In this document: positions 1 to 13,379 of the stretch, piece by piece
Position numbering within the stretch: the first letter of the stretch is position 1
How the letters are laid out: every line of letters starts with the position of its first letter
Source of the DNA: Rhynchopus sp. YZ270_cl-10
Taxonomy: Eukaryota > Euglenozoa > Diplonemea > Diplonemida > Diplonemidae
Length of the DNA: 64,000 bases
Direction: 5' to 3'
NCBI GenBank assembly: GCA_964035575.1
Contig: OZ037836.1
Location: 1 to 64,000, forward strand
The notes under the pieces: generated by a model
Told to the model about the DNA's origin: nothing
Seen by the model: only the letters and a program-made list of their open reading frames with translations
Database searches by the model: none
Position numbers and translations under genes: made by a program

Positions 1-3000
1 TGCGGGTTTGCGGGTTTGCGGGTTTGCGGGTTTGCGGGTTTGCGGGTTTGCGGGTTTGCGGGGTTTGCGGGGTTTGCGGTTTGCGGGTTTGCGGGTTTGC
101 GGGTTTGCGGGTTTGCGGGTTTTGCGGGTTTGCGGGTTTGCGGGTTTGCGGGTTTGCGGGTTTGCGGGTTTGCGGGTTTGCGGGTTTGCGGGTTTGCGGG
201 TTTGCGGGTTTGCGGGTTTGCGGGTTTGCGGGTTTGCGGGTTTGCGGGTTTGCGGGTTTGCGGGTTTGCGGGTTTGCGGGTTTGCGGGTTTGCGGTTTGC
301 GGGTTTGCGGGTTTGCGGGTTTGCGGGTTTGCGGGTTTGCGGGTTTGGGTTTGCGGGTTTGCGGGTTTGCGGGTTTGCGGGTTTGCGGGTTTGCGGGTTT
401 GCGGGTTTGCGGGTTTGCGGGTTTGCGGGTTTGCGGGTTTGCGGGTTTGCGGGTTTGCGGGTTTGCGGGTTTGCGGGTTTGCGGGTTTGCGGGTTTGCGG
501 GTTTGCGGGTTTGCGGGTTTGCGGGTTTGCGGGTTTGCGGGTTTGCGGGTTTGCGGGTTTGCGGGTTTGCGGGTTTGCGGGTTTGCGGGTTTGCGGGTTT
601 GCGGGTTTGCGGGTTTGCGGTTTGCGGGTTTGCGGGTTTGCGGGTTTGCGGGTTTGCGGGTTTGCGGGTTTGCGGGTTTGCGGGTTTGCGGGTTTGCGGG
701 TTTGCGGGTTTGCGGGTTTGCGGGTTTGCGGGTTTGCGGGTTTGCGGGTTTGCGGGTTTGCGGGTTTGCGGGTTTGCGGGTTTGCGGGTTTGCGGGTTTG
801 CGGGTTTGCGGGTTTGCGGGTTTGCGGGTTTGCGGGTTTGCGGGTTTGCGGGTTTGCGGGTTTGCGGGTTTGCGGGTTTGCGGGTTTGCGGGTTTGCGGG
901 TTTGCGGGTTTGCGGGTTTGCGGGTTTGCGGGTTTGCGGGTTTGCGGGTTTGCGGGTTTGCGGGTTTGCGGGTTTGCGGGTTTGCGGGTTTGCGGGTTTG
1001 CGGGTTGCGGGTTTGCGGGTTTGCGGGTTTGCGGGTTTGCGGGTTTGCGGGTTTGCGGGTTTGCGGGTTTGCGGGTTTGCGGGTTTGCGGGTTTGCGGGT
1101 TTGCGGGTTTGCGGGTTTGCGGGTTTGCGGGTTTGCGGGTTTGCGGGTTTGCGGGTTTGCGGGTTTGCGGGTTTGCGGGTTTGCGGGTTTGCGGGTTTGC
1201 GGGTTTGCGGTTTGCGGTTTGCGGGTTTGCGGGTTTGCGGGTTTGCGGGTTTGCGGGTTTGCGGGTTTGCGGGTTTGCGGGTTTGCGGGTTTGCGGGTTT
1301 GCGGGTTTGCGGGTTTGCGGGTTTGCGGGTTTGCGGGTTTGCGGGTTTGCGGGTTTGCGGGTTTGCGGGTTTGCGGGTTTGCGGGTTTGCGGGTTTGCGG
1401 GTTTGCGGGTTTGCGGGTTTGCGGGTTTGCGGGTTTGCGGGTTTGCGGGTTTGCGGGTTTGCGGGTTTGCGGGTTTGCGGGTTTGCGGGTTTGCGGGTTT
1501 GCGGGTTTGCGGGTTTGCGGGTTTGCGGGTTTGCGGGTTTGCGGGTTTGCGGGTTTGCGGGTTTGCGGGTTTGCGGGTTTGCGGGTTTGCGGGTTTGCGG
1601 GTTTGCGGGTTTGCGGGTTTGCGGGTTTGCGGGTTTGCGGGTTTGCGGGTTTGCGGGTTTGCGGGTTTGCGGGTTTGCGGGTTTGCGGGTTTGCGGGTTT
1701 GCGGGTTTGCGGGTTTGCGGGTTTGCGGGTTTGCGGGTTTGCGGGTTTGCGGGTTTGCGGGTTTGCGGGTTTGCGGGTTTGCGGGTTTGCGGGTTTGCGG
1801 GTTTGCGGGTTTGCGGGTTTGCGGGTTTGCGGGTTTGCGGGTTTGCGGGTTTGCGGGTTTGCGGGTTTGCGGGTTTGCGGGTTTGCGGGTTTGCGGGTTT
1901 GCGGGTTTGCGGGTTTGCGGGTTTGCGGGTTTGCGGGTTTGCGGGTTTGCGGGTTTGCGGGTTTGCGGGTTTGCGGGTTTGCGGGTTTGCGGGTTTGCGG
2001 GTTTGCGGGTTTGCGGGTTTGCGGGTTTGCGGGTTTGCGGGTTTGCGGGTTTGCGGGTTTGCGGGTTTGCGGGTTTGCGGGTTTGCGGGTTTGCGGGTTT
2101 GCGGGTTTGCGGGTTTGCGGGTTTGCGGGTTTGCGGGTTTGCGGGTTTGCGGGTTTGCGGGTTTGCGGGTTTGCGGGTTTGCGGGTTTGCGGGTTTGCGG
2201 GTTTGCGGGTTTGCGGGTTTGCGGGTTTGCGGGTTTGCGGGTTTGCGGGTTTGCGGGTTTGCGGGTTTGCGGGTTTGCGGGTTTGCGGGTTTGCGGGTTT
2301 GCGGGTTTGCGGGTTTGCGGGTTTGCGGGTTTGCGGGTTTGCGGGTTTGCGGGTTTGCGGGTTTGCGGGTTTGCGGGTTTGCGGGTTTGCGGGTTTGCGG
2401 GTTTGCGGGTTTGCGGGTTTGCGGGTTTGCGGGTTTGCGGGTTTGCGGGTTTGCGGGTTTGCGGGTTTGCGGGTTTGCGGGTTTGCGGGTTTGCGGGTTT
2501 GCGGGTTTGCGGGTTTGCGGGTTTGCGGGTTTGCGGGTTTGCGGGTTTGCGGGTTTGCGGGTTTGCGGGTTTGCGGGTTTGCGGGTTTGCGGGTTTGCGG
2601 GTTTGCGGGTTTGCGGGTTTGCGGGTTTGCGGGTTTGCGGGTTTGCGGGTTTGCGGGTTTGCGGGTTTGCGGGTTTGCGGGTTTGCGGGTTTGCGGGTTT
2701 GCGGGTTTGCGGGTTTGCGGGTTTGCGGGTTTGCGGGTTTGCGGGTTTGCGGGTTTGCGGGTTTGCGGGTTTGCGGGTTTGCGGGTTTGCGGGTTTGCGG
2801 GTTTGCGGGTTTGCGGGTTTGCGGGTTTGCGGGTTTGCGGGTTTGCGGGTTTGCGGGTTTGCGGGTTTGCGGGTTTGCGGGTTTGCGGGTTTGCGGGTTT
2901 GCGGGTTTGCGGGTTTGCGGGTTTGCGGGTTTGCGGGTTTGCGGGTTTGCGGGTTTGCGGGTTTGCGGGTTTGCGGGTTTGCGGGTTTGCGGGTTTGCGG

Positions 3001-4810
3001 GTTTGCGGGTTTGCGGGTTTGCGGGTTTGCGGGTTTGCGGGTTTGCGGGTTTGCGGGTTTGCGGGTTTGCGGGTTTGCGGGTTTGCGGGTTTGCGGGTTT
3101 GCGGGTTTGCGGGTTTGCGGGTTTGCGGGTTTGCGGGTTTGCGGGTTTGCGGGTTTGCGGGTTTGCGGGTTTGCGGGTTTGCGGGTTTGCGGGTTTGCGG
3201 GTTTGCGGGTTTGCGGGTTTGCGGGTTTGCGGGTTTGCGGGTTTGCGGGTTTGCGGGTTTGCGGGTTTGCGGGTTTGCGGGTTTGCGGGTTTACGGGTTT
3301 GCGGGTTTGCGGGTTTGCGGGTTTACGGGTTTGCGGGTTTGCGGGTTTGCGGGTTTGCGGGTTTGCGGGTTTGCGGGTTTGCGGGTTTGCGGGTTTGCGG
3401 GTTTGCGGGTTTGCGGGTTTGCGGGTTTGCGGGTTTGCGGGTTTGCGGGTTTGCGGGTTTGCGGGTTTGCGGGTTTGCGGGTTTGCGGGTTTGCGGGTTT
3501 GCGGGTTTGCGGGTTTGCGGGTTTGCGGGGTTTGCGGGTTTGCGGGTTTGCGGGTTTGCGGGTTTGCGGGTTTGCGGGTTTGCGGGTTTGCGGGTTTGCG
3601 GGTTTGCGGGTTTGCGGGTTTGCGGGTTTGCGGGTTTGCGGGTTTGCGGGTTTGCGGGTTTGCGGGTTTGCGGGTTTGCGGGTTTGCGGGTTTGCGGGTT
3701 TGCGGGTTTGCGGGTTTGCGGGTTTGCGGGTTTGCGGGTTTGCGGGTTTGCGGGTTTGCGGGTTTGCGGGTTTGCGGGTTTGCGGGTTTGCGGGTTTGCG
3801 GGTTTGCGGGTTTGCGGGTTTGCGGGTTTGCGGGTTTGCGGGTTTGCGGGTTTGCGGGTTTGCGGGTTTGCGGGTTTGCGGGTTTGCGGGTTTGCGGGTT
3901 TGCGGGTTTGCGGGTTTGCGGGTTTGCGGGTTTGCGGGTTTGCGGGTTTGCGGGTTTGCGGGTTTGCGGGTTTGCGGGTTTGCGGGTTTGCGGGTTTGCG
4001 GGTTTGCGGGTTTGCGGGTTTGCGGGTTTGCGGGTTTGCGGGTTTGCGGGTTTGCGGGTTTGCGGGTTTGCGGGTTTGCGGGTTTGCGGGTTTGCGGGTT
4101 TGCGGGTTTGCGGGTTTGCGGGTTTGCGGGTTTGCGGGTTTGCGGGTTTGCGGGTTTGCGGGTTTGCGGGTTTGCGGGTTTGCGGGTTTGCGGGTTTGCG
4201 GGTTTGCGGGTTTGCGGGTTTGCGGGTTTGCGGGTTTGCGGGTTTGCGGGTTTGCGGGTTTGCGGGTTTGCGGGTTTGCGGGTTTGCGGGTTTGCGGGTT
4301 TGCGGGTTTGCGGGTTTGCGGGTTTGCGGGTTTGCGGGTTTGCGGGTTTGCGGGTTTGCGGGTTTGCGGGTTTGCGGGTTTGCGGGTTTGCGGGTTTGCG
4401 GGTTTGCGGGTTTGCGGGTTTGCGGGTTTGCGGGTTTGCGGGTTTGCGGGTTTGCGGGTTTGCGGGTTTGCGGGTTTGCGGGTTTGCGGGTTTACGGGTT
4501 TGCGGGTTTGCGGGTTTGCGGGTTTGCGGGTTTGCGGGTTTGCGGGTTTGCGGGTTTGCGGGTTTGCGGGTTTGCGGGTTTGCGGGTTTGCGGGTTTACG
4601 GGTTTGCGGGTTTGCGGGTTTGCGGGTTTGCGGGTTTGCGGGTTTGCGGGTTTGCGGGTTTACGGGTTTGCGGGTTTGCGGGTTTGCGGGTTTGCAGGTT
4701 TGCGGGTTTGCGGGTTTGCGGGTTTACGGGTTTGCGGGTTTGCGGGTTTGCGGGTTTGCGGGTTTGCGGGTTTGCGGGTTTGCGGGTTTGCGGGTTTGCG
4801 GGTTTGCGGG
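1..4810 (+). repeat. (GCGGGTTT)n 8-bp satellite array, about 600 copies
   Basis: This is an almost pure tandem array of GCGGGTTT that continues beyond the left edge. Indels that break the 8-bp phase cluster in the first 130 bases, with others near 290, 345, 618, 1005, 1210 and 3530. Base substitutions cluster toward the right end: GGGTTTAC variants lie near 3291, 3324, 4494, 4597, 4661 and 4725, and a GCAGGTTT near 4695. Because 8 is not a multiple of 3, all three plus frames stay open and repeat the peptide RVCGFAGL, so the roughly 1,600-codon reading frames here are by-products and not genes. The G-rich strand has a GGG run every 8 bases with 5-nt loops, which matches the G-quadruplex pattern throughout. 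The array ends at 4810, where GGG is shared with the satellite that follows. Confidence 0.97.
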
Positions 4811-5133
4811 CCATACCGTCTACCGGGGCAACCATATTTTTGAAAACTCGGCCTTGCATAGGGCCCAGTATGTCCCACAGGGTATATTGCCCCAGTATCA
4901 GGTCCCCGCACAAGCCAAACCAATATTTTAAAATTGATTTTTTTGAAAAAAATATTTTTCAAAAAAAATCGTGATTTTTGGGATTTTGGTGATTTTTACA
5001 GTTTTGCACACCCTGAAAATCGGTTTTTTCGGCTCCGCAGGTGAAATATCGACATAATTTAGGTATGTTATGTGCATAATATACCCATTAGAGCCCATTC
5101 AAGTCACATTCCGACCATTTTTCCTGAAAAGGA

Positions 5134-5365
5134 GCTCCAGTCTCAGTGTCTTGCTGAGATCCCGCCTTAATTCCCGCTACACAATTTCACAGCTCCAGTC
5201 TGAGCGTCTCGCTGAGATCCCGCCTTAATTCCCGCTACACAATTTCACGGCTCCAGTCTGAGCGTCTCGCTGAGATCCCGCCTTAATTCCCGCTACACAA
5301 TTTCACGGCTCCAGTCTGAGCGTCTCGCTGAGATCCCGCCTTAATTCCCGCTACACAACTTCACA
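5134..5365. repeat. 58-bp minisatellite inside the satellite unit (4 copies; unit 1 shown)
   Basis: Four tandem copies start at 5134, 5192, 5250 and 5308, each beginning GCTCCAGTCT and containing GAGATCCCGCCTTAATTCCC. The first copy is the most diverged (CTCAGTGTCTTG in place of CTGAGCGTCTCG), as expected at the edge of a tandem array. The last copy ends with AACTTCACAG. The same four-copy block recurs in the other units except those with five copies. There are no spacers, so this is not a CRISPR array. Confidence 0.95.
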
Positions 5366-5696
5366 GTGTCTAGCTGACACCCAGCCTGAGTACCCTCTAC
5401 AAAGGTCTGAAGACCACAAAAAACACCCTATTTTTGACCCTGAAAACATGATTTTAGCAAATAGGGCAACTAGTTTGGTGATGCAGCGACCGACTCATGG
5501 GCCCAGTATGTCCAACAGGGCCATATGTTTGGTAAATTGTACCGGGGGCAAGGGGATGTACAAAAAAAAAGTGGATTTTTTACCTTACCAGTAAAAAAAT
5601 GGCCAAAAATAGGCCAAAAATGGCCATTTTTCGGCCATGTGACCCCCACAGCAACCCTATATAGACCCCTAAAAACCTAATACTTTTTTCCCAGCG

Positions 5697-5733
5697 ATGT
5701 GTCCTGGGGGCCCTTCGGGCCCCCAGGACACAT
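5697..5733. other. Perfect 17-bp hairpin in the satellite unit (unit 1 shown)
   Basis: ATGTGTCCTGGGGGCCC is followed by the triloop TTC and then its exact reverse complement. The hairpin recurs in every satellite unit, for example at about 7548 and 9392. It lacks the immediate T-run of a bacterial terminator. Its function is unknown. Confidence 0.9.
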
Positions 5734-5748
5734 TGCAACCCCGTTTTT

Positions 5749-5781
5749 TCAAAAAGTTGGCCCTACGGGCCAACTTTTTGA
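5749..5781. other. Perfect 15-bp hairpin in the satellite unit (unit 1 shown)
   Basis: TCAAAAAGTTGGCCC, loop TAC, then the exact reverse complement. It lies 15 bp after the 17-bp hairpin in every unit, making a paired cruciform-capable module. The same TCAAAAAG core recurs singly about 30-40 bp downstream (CTTCAAAAAGCTGG). Confidence 0.9.
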
Positions 5782-8700
5782 GGTGGCCTGTAGGGTGACC
5801 CCTTCAAAAAGCTGGAACCCGGATTTTGGGGTCAGGGGTCCGTTTATGCACTTTTATGTATAAAAAAATGTCTGGGGCGAGAAAATGCAAATTTTTGCCT
5901 GCAAACACACTGCATACTACTACAGGACCATATTCCATCTTATCAGGAAAAATTTCGGAGGTGTTAGTCATAAAAACAATTTAAAATTTTTTGAAAAAAC
6001 ATGAGATCTGGATAAAAGTTTTGACTGTACCTGTGGAAGGTGGGATTTTGCCTGTGTTTTGACTTTTTTTTTCAGTAAATAAACTTCTACTCATCTCCGG
6101 AGGCCGTCCGAGGTCGCAATTAACTCATTTTGACAATTTAGGGCCATATACCGCCCGTTTTTTCAAAAAGTTGAAAATTTTGGCCCCCAGGATTGGGTAC
6201 AGCGTGTACTGAACCCAGATTTTCGAAAAATCTCAACTTTTGAAATTGGTCACTTATGGCAGCATGTATCTGACACCCAATTTTGACTTTTCCCGTGAAT
6301 CCATTTTGGTGCATATACACTATCTGGCACCCCTGAGTCCATTGCGGGGTCGTTTTTCCAAAACGTCGACCGGACTAATACCTAATATGACCCTGGGTAT
6401 AGCGTACCGTCTCAGAAACACCCCAAAATCAGTGTTTTTGAAGGGTTGTCACAGCTAAAATCGATGAAAAAATGTCAAAATCACTTTCCCGTGACCCAAT
6501 AGCGTGAAATATGGCCCATGTGGGCCCCCAGGACCTATAACACCCCCAATCGGTCGAAACCATGCATATTTTACACCCCCAGATACATGTGCCCATGGGG
6601 TGCCAGACCCCAAAATCATGATTTTTTCATGATTTTTGGCCGGATGCACTGACCAGCAGGGCCATACCGTCTACCGGGGCAACCATATTTTTGAAAACTC
6701 GGCCTTGCATAGGGCCCAGTATGTCCCACAGGGTATATTGCCCCAGTATCAGGTCCCCGCACAAGCCAAACCAATATTTTAAAATTGATTTTTTTGAAAA
6801 AAATATTTTTCAAAAAAAATCGTGATTTTTGGGATTTTGGTGATTTTTACAGTTTTGCACACCCTGAAAATCGGTTTTTTCGGCTCCGCAGGTGAAATAT
6901 CGACATAATTTAGGTATGTTATGTGCATAATATACCCATTAGAGCCCATTCAAGTCACATTCCGACCATTTTTCCTGAAAAGGAGCTCCAGTCTCAGTGT
7001 CTTGCTGAGATCCCGCCTTAATTCCCGCTACACAATTTCACAGCTCCAGTCTGAGCGTCTCGCTGAGATCCCGCCTTAATTCCCGCTACACAATTTCACG
7101 GCTCCAGTCTGAGCGTCTCGCTGAGATCCCGCCTTAATTCCCGCTACACAATTTCACGGCTCCAGTCTGAGCGTCTCGCTGAGATCCCGCCTTAATTCCC
7201 GCTACACAACTTCACAGTGTCTAGCTGACACCCAGCCTGAGTACCCTCTACAAAGGTCTGAAGACCACAAAAAACACCCTATTTTTGACCCTGAAAACAT
7301 GATTTTAGCAAATAGGGCAACTAGTTTGGTGATGCAGCGACCGACTCATGGGCCCAGTATGTCCAACAGGGCCATATGTTTGGTAAATTGTACCGGGGGC
7401 AAGGGGATGTACAAAAAAAAAGTGGATTTTTTACCTTACCAGTAAAAAAATGGCCAAAAATAGGCCAAAAATGGCCATTTTTCGGCCATGTGACCCCCAC
7501 AGCAACCCTATATAGACCCCTAAAAACCTAATACTTTTTTCCCAGCGATGTGTCCTGGGGGCCCTTCGGGCCCCCAGGACACATTGCAACCCCGTTTTTT
7601 CAAAAAGTTGGCCCTACGGGCCAACTTTTTGAGGTGGCCTGTAGGGTGACCCCTTCAAAAAGCTGGAACCCGGATTTTGGGGTCAGGGGTCCGTTTATGC
7701 ACTTTTATGTATAAAAAAATGTCTGGGGCGAGAAAATGCAAATTTTTGCCTGCAAACACACTGCATACTACTACAGGACCATATTCCATCTTATCAGGAA
7801 AAATTTCGGAGGTGTTAGTCATAAAAACAATTTAAAATTTTTTGAAAAAACATGAGATCTGGATAAAAGTTTTGACTGTACCTGTGGAAGGTGGGATTTT
7901 GCCTGTGTTTTGACTTTTTTTTTCAGTAAATAAACTTCTACTCATCTCCGGAGGCCGTCCGAGGTCGCAATTAACTCATTTTGACAATTTAGGGCCATAT
8001 ACCGCCCGTTTTTTCAAAAAGTTGAAAATTTTGGCCCCCAGGATTGGGTACAGCGTGTACTGAACCCAGATTTTCGAAAAATCTCAACTTTTGAAATTGG
8101 TCACTTATGGCAGCATGTATCTGACACCCAATTTTGACTTTTCCCGTGAATCCATTTTGGTGCATATACACTATCTGGCACCCCTGAGTCCATTGCGGGG
8201 TCGTTTTTCCAAAACGTCGACCGGACTAATACCTAATATGACCCTGGGTATAGCGTACCGTCTCAGAAACACCCCAAAATCAGTGTTTTTGAAGGGTTGT
8301 CACAGCTAAAATCGATGAAAAAATGTCAAAATCACTTTCCCGTGACCCAATAGCGTGAAATATGGCCCATGTGGGCCCCCAGGACCTATAACACCCCCAA
8401 TCGGTCGAAACCATGCATATTTTACACCCCCAGATACATGTGCCCATGGGGTGCCAGACCCCAAAATCATGATTTTTTCATGATTTTTGGCCGGATGCAC
8501 TGACCAGCAGGGCCATACCGTCTACCGGGGCAACCATATTTTTGAAAACTCGGCCTTGCATAGGGCCCAGTATGTCCCACAGGGTATATTGCCCCAGTAT
8601 CAGGTCCCCGCACAAGCCAAACCAATATTTTAAAATTGATTTTTTTGAAAAAAATATTTTTCAAAAAAAATCGTGATTTTTGGGATTTTGGTGATTTTTA

Positions 8701-11700
8701 CAGTTTTGCACACCCTGAAAATCGGTTTTTTCGGCTCCGCAGGTGAAATATCGACATAATTTAGGTATGTTATGTGCATAATATACCCATTAGAGCCCAT
8801 TCAAGTCACATTCCGACCATTTTTCCTGAAAAGGAGCTCCAGTCTCAGTGTCTTGCTGAGATCCCGCCTTAATTCCCGCTACACAATTTCACAGCTCCAG
8901 TCTGAGCGTCTCGCTGAGATCCCGCCTTAATTCCCGCTACACAATTTCACGGCTCCAGTCTGAGCGTCTCGCTGAGATCCCGCCTTAATTCCCGCTACAC
9001 AATTTCACGGCTCCAGTCTGAGCGTCTCGCTGAGATCCCGCCTTAATTCCCGCTACACAACTTCACAGTGTCTAGCTGACACCCAGCCTGAGTACCCTCT
9101 ACAAAGGTCTGAAGACCACAAAAAACACCCTATTTTTGACCCTGAAAACATGATTTTAGCAAATAGGGCAACTAGTTTGGTGATGCAGCGACCGACTCAT
9201 GGGCCCAGTATGTCCAACAGGGCCATATGTTTGGTAAATTGTACCGGGGGCAAGGGGATGTACAAAAAAAAAGTGGATTTTTTACCTTAAAAAAATGGCC
9301 AAAAATAGGCCAAAAATGGCCATTTTTCGGCCATGTGACCCCCACAGCAACCCTATATAGACCCCTAAAAACCTAATACTTTTTTCCCAGCGATGTGTCC
9401 TGGGGGCCCTTCGGGCCCCCAGGACACATTGCAACCCCGTTTTTTCAAAAAGTTGGCCCTACGGGCCAACTTTTTGAGGTGGCCTGTAGGGTGACCCCTT
9501 CAAAAAGCTGGAACCCGGATTTTGGGGTCAGGGGTCCGTTTATGCACTTTTATGTATAAAAAAATGTCTGGGGCGAGAAAATGCAAATTTTTGCCTGCAA
9601 ACACACTGCATACTACTACAGGACCATATTCCATCTTATCAGGAAAAATTTCGGAGGTGTTAGTCATAAAAACAATTTAAAATTTTTTGAAAAAACATGA
9701 GATCTGGATAAAAGTTTTGACTGTACCTGTGGAAGGTGGGATTTTGCCTGTGTTTTGACTTTTTTTTCAGTAAATAAACTTCTACTCATCTCCGGAGGCC
9801 GTCCGAGGTCGCAATTAACTCATTTTGACAATTTAGGGCCATATACCGCCCGTTTTTTCAAAAAGTTGAAAATTTTGGCCCCCAGGATTGGGTACAGCGT
9901 GTACTGAACCCAGATTTTCGAAAAATCTCAACTTTTGAAATTGGTCACTTATGGCAGCATGTATCTGACACCCAATTTTGACTTTTCCCGTGAATCCATT
10001 TTGGTGCATATACACTATCTGGCACCCCTGAGTCCATTGCGGGGTCGTTTTTCCAAAACGTCGACCGGACTAATACCTAATATGACCCTGGGTATAGCGT
10101 ACCGTCTCAGAAACACCCCAAAATCAGTGTTTTTGAAGGGTTGTCACAGCTAAAATCGATGAAAAAATGTCAAAATCACTTTCCCGTGACCCAATAGCGT
10201 GAAATATGGCCCATGTGGGCCCCCAGGACCTATAACACCCCCAATCGGTCGAAACCATGCATATTTTACACCCCCAGATACATGTGCCCATGGGGTGCCA
10301 GACCCCAAAATCATGATTTTTTCATGATTTTTGGCCGGATGCACTGACCAGCAGGGCCATACCGTCTACCGGGGCAACCATATTTTTGAAAACTCGGCCT
10401 TGCATAGGGCCCAGTATGTCCCACAGGGTATATTGCCCCAGTATCAGGTCCCCGCACAAGCCAAACCAATATTTTAAAATTGATTTTTTTGAAAAAAATA
10501 TTTTTCAAAAAAAATCGTGATTTTTGGGATTTTGGTGATTTTTACAGTTTTGCACACCCTGAAAATCGGTTTTTTCGGCTCCGCAGGTGAAATATCGACA
10601 TAATTTAGGTATGTTATGTGCATAATATACCCATTAGAGCCCATTCAAGTCACATTCCGACCATTTTTCCTGAAAAGGAGCTCCAGTCTCAGTGTCTTGC
10701 TGAGATCCCGCCTTAATTCCCGCTACACAATTTCACAGCTCCAGTCTGAGCGTCTCGCTGAGATCCCGCCTTAATTCCCGCTACACAATTTCACGGCTCC
10801 AGTCTGAGCGTCTCGCTGAGATCCCGCCTTAATTCCCGCTACACAATTTCACGGCTCCAGTCTGAGCGTCTCGCTGAGATCCCGCCTTAATTCCCGCTAC
10901 ACAACTTCACAGTGTCTAGCTGACACCCAGCCTGAGTACCCTCTACAAAGGTCTGAAGACCACAAAAAACACCCTATTTTTGACCCTGAAAACATGATTT
11001 TAGCAAATAGGGCAACTAGTTTGGTGATGCAGCGACCGACTCATGGGCCCAGTATGTCCAACAGGGCCATATGTTTGGTAAATTGTACCGGGGGCAAGGG
11101 GATGTACAAAAAAAAAGTGGATTTTTTACCTTACCAGTAAAAAAATGGCCAAAAATAGGCCAAAAATGGCCATTTTTCGGCCATGTGACCCCCACAGCAA
11201 CCCTATATAGACCCCTAAAAACCTAATACTTTTTTCCCAGCGATGTGTCCTGGGGGCCCTTCGGGCCCCCAGGACACATTGCAACCCCGTTTTTTCAAAA
11301 AGTTGGCCCTACGGGCCAACTTTTTGAGGTGGCCTGTAGGGTGACCCCTTCAAAAAGCTGGAACCCGGATTTTGGGGTCAGGGGTCCGTTTATGCACTTT
11401 TATGTATAAAAAAATGTCTGGGGCGAGAAAATGCAAATTTTTGCCTGCAAACACACTGCATACTACTACAGGACCATATTCCATCTTATCAGGAAAAATT
11501 TCGGAGGTGTTAGTCATAAAAACAATTTAAAATTTTTTGAAAAAACATGAGATCTGGATAAAAGTTTTGACTGTACCTGTGGAAGGTGGGATTTTGCCTG
11601 TGTTTTGACTTTTTTTTTCAGTAAATAAACTTCTACTCATCTCCGGAGGCCGTCCGAGGTCGCAATTAACTCATTTTGACAATTTAGGGCCATATACCGC

Positions 11701-13379
11701 CCGTTTTTTCAAAAAGTTGAAAATTTTGGCCCCCAGGATTGGGTACAGCGTGTACTGAACCCAGATTTTCGAAAAATCTCAACTTTTGAAATTGGTCACT
11801 TATGGCAGCATGTATCTGACACCCAATTTTGACTTTTCCCGTGAATCCATTTTGGTGCATATACACTATCTGGCACCCCTGAGTCCATTGCGGGGTCGTT
11901 TTTCCAAAACGTCGACCGGACTAATACCTAATATGACCCTGGGTATAGCGTACCGTCTCAGAAACACCCCAAAATCAGTGTTTTTGAAGGGTTGTCACAG
12001 CTAAAATCGATGAAAAAATGTCAAAATCACTTTCCCGTGACCCAATAGCGTGAAATATGGCCCATGTGGGCCCCCAGGACCTATAACACCCCCAATCGGT
12101 CGAAACCATGCATATTTTACACCCCCAGATACATGTGCCCATGGGGTGCCAGACCCCAAAATCATGATTTTTTCATGATTTTTGGCCGGATGCACTGACC
12201 AGCAGGGCCATACCGTCTACCGGGGCAACCATATTTTTGAAAACTCGGCCTTGCATAGGGCCCAGTATGTCCCACAGGGTATATTGCCCCAGTATCAGGT
12301 CCCCGCACAAGCCAAACCAATATTTTAAAATTGATTTTTTTGAAAAAAATATTTTTCAAAAAAAATCGTGATTTTTGGGATTTTGGTGATTTTTACAGTT
12401 TTGCACACCCTGAAAATCGGTTTTTTCGGCTCCGCAGGTGAAATATCGACATAATTTAGGTATGTTATGTGCATAATATACCCATTAGAGCCCATTCAAG
12501 TCACATTCCGACCATTTTTCCTGAAAAGGAGCTCCAGTCTCAGTGTCTTGCTGAGATCCCGCCTTAATTCCCGCTACACAATTTCACAGCTCCAGTCTGA
12601 GCGTCTCGCTGAGATCCCGCCTTAATTCCCGCTACACAATTTCACGGCTCCAGTCTGAGCGTCTCGCTGAGATCCCGCCTTAATTCCCGCTACACAATTT
12701 CACGGCTCCAGTCTGAGCGTCTCGCTGAGATCCCGCCTTAATTCCCGCTACACAACTTCACAGTGTCTAGCTGACACCCAGCCTGAGTACCCTCTACAAA
12801 GGTCTGAAGACCACAAAAAACACCCTATTTTTGACCCTGAAAACATGATTTTAGCAAATAGGGCAACTAGTTTGGTGATGCAGCGACCGACTCATGGGCC
12901 CAGTATGTCCAACAGGGCCATATGTTTGGTAAATTGTACCGGGGGCAAGGGGATGTACAAAAAAAAAGTGGATTTTTTACCTTACCAGTAAAAAAATGGC
13001 CAAAAATAGGCCAAAAATGGCCATTTTTCGGCCATGTGACCCCCACAGCAACCCTATATAGACCCCTAAAAACCTAATACTTTTTTCCCAGCGATGTGTC
13101 CTGGGGGCCCTTCGGGCCCCCAGGACACATTGCAACCCCGTTTTTTCAAAAAGTTGGCCCTACGGGCCAACTTTTTGAGGTGGCCTGTAGGGTGACCCCT
13201 TCAAAAAGCTGGAACCCGGATTTTGGGGTCAGGGGTCCGTTTATGCACTTTTATGTATAAAAAAATGTCTGGGGCGAGAAAATGCAAATTTTTGCCTGCA
13301 AACACACTGCATACTACTACAGGACCATATTCCATCTTATCAGGAAAAATTTCGGAGGTGTTAGTCATAAAAACAATTT

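Noticed and set aside
1-4810. Left edge as a true telomere
   Set aside because: At a left chromosome end the given strand should be C-rich, but it is G-rich. The same repeat is also internal elsewhere in the window.
8-4974. Three overlapping plus-strand open frames of about 1,600 codons made of RVCGFAGL repeats
   Set aside because: A stop-free 8-bp repeat opens every frame and gives the same peptide in each. Most have no ATG start and none has a non-repeat domain.
5134-5365. CRISPR array
   Set aside because: The 58-bp repeats abut each other without spacers and sit in a eukaryotic satellite.
5697-5781. Bacterial-type transcription terminators
   Set aside because: The stems are not followed directly by a T-run, and the context is eukaryotic satellite DNA.
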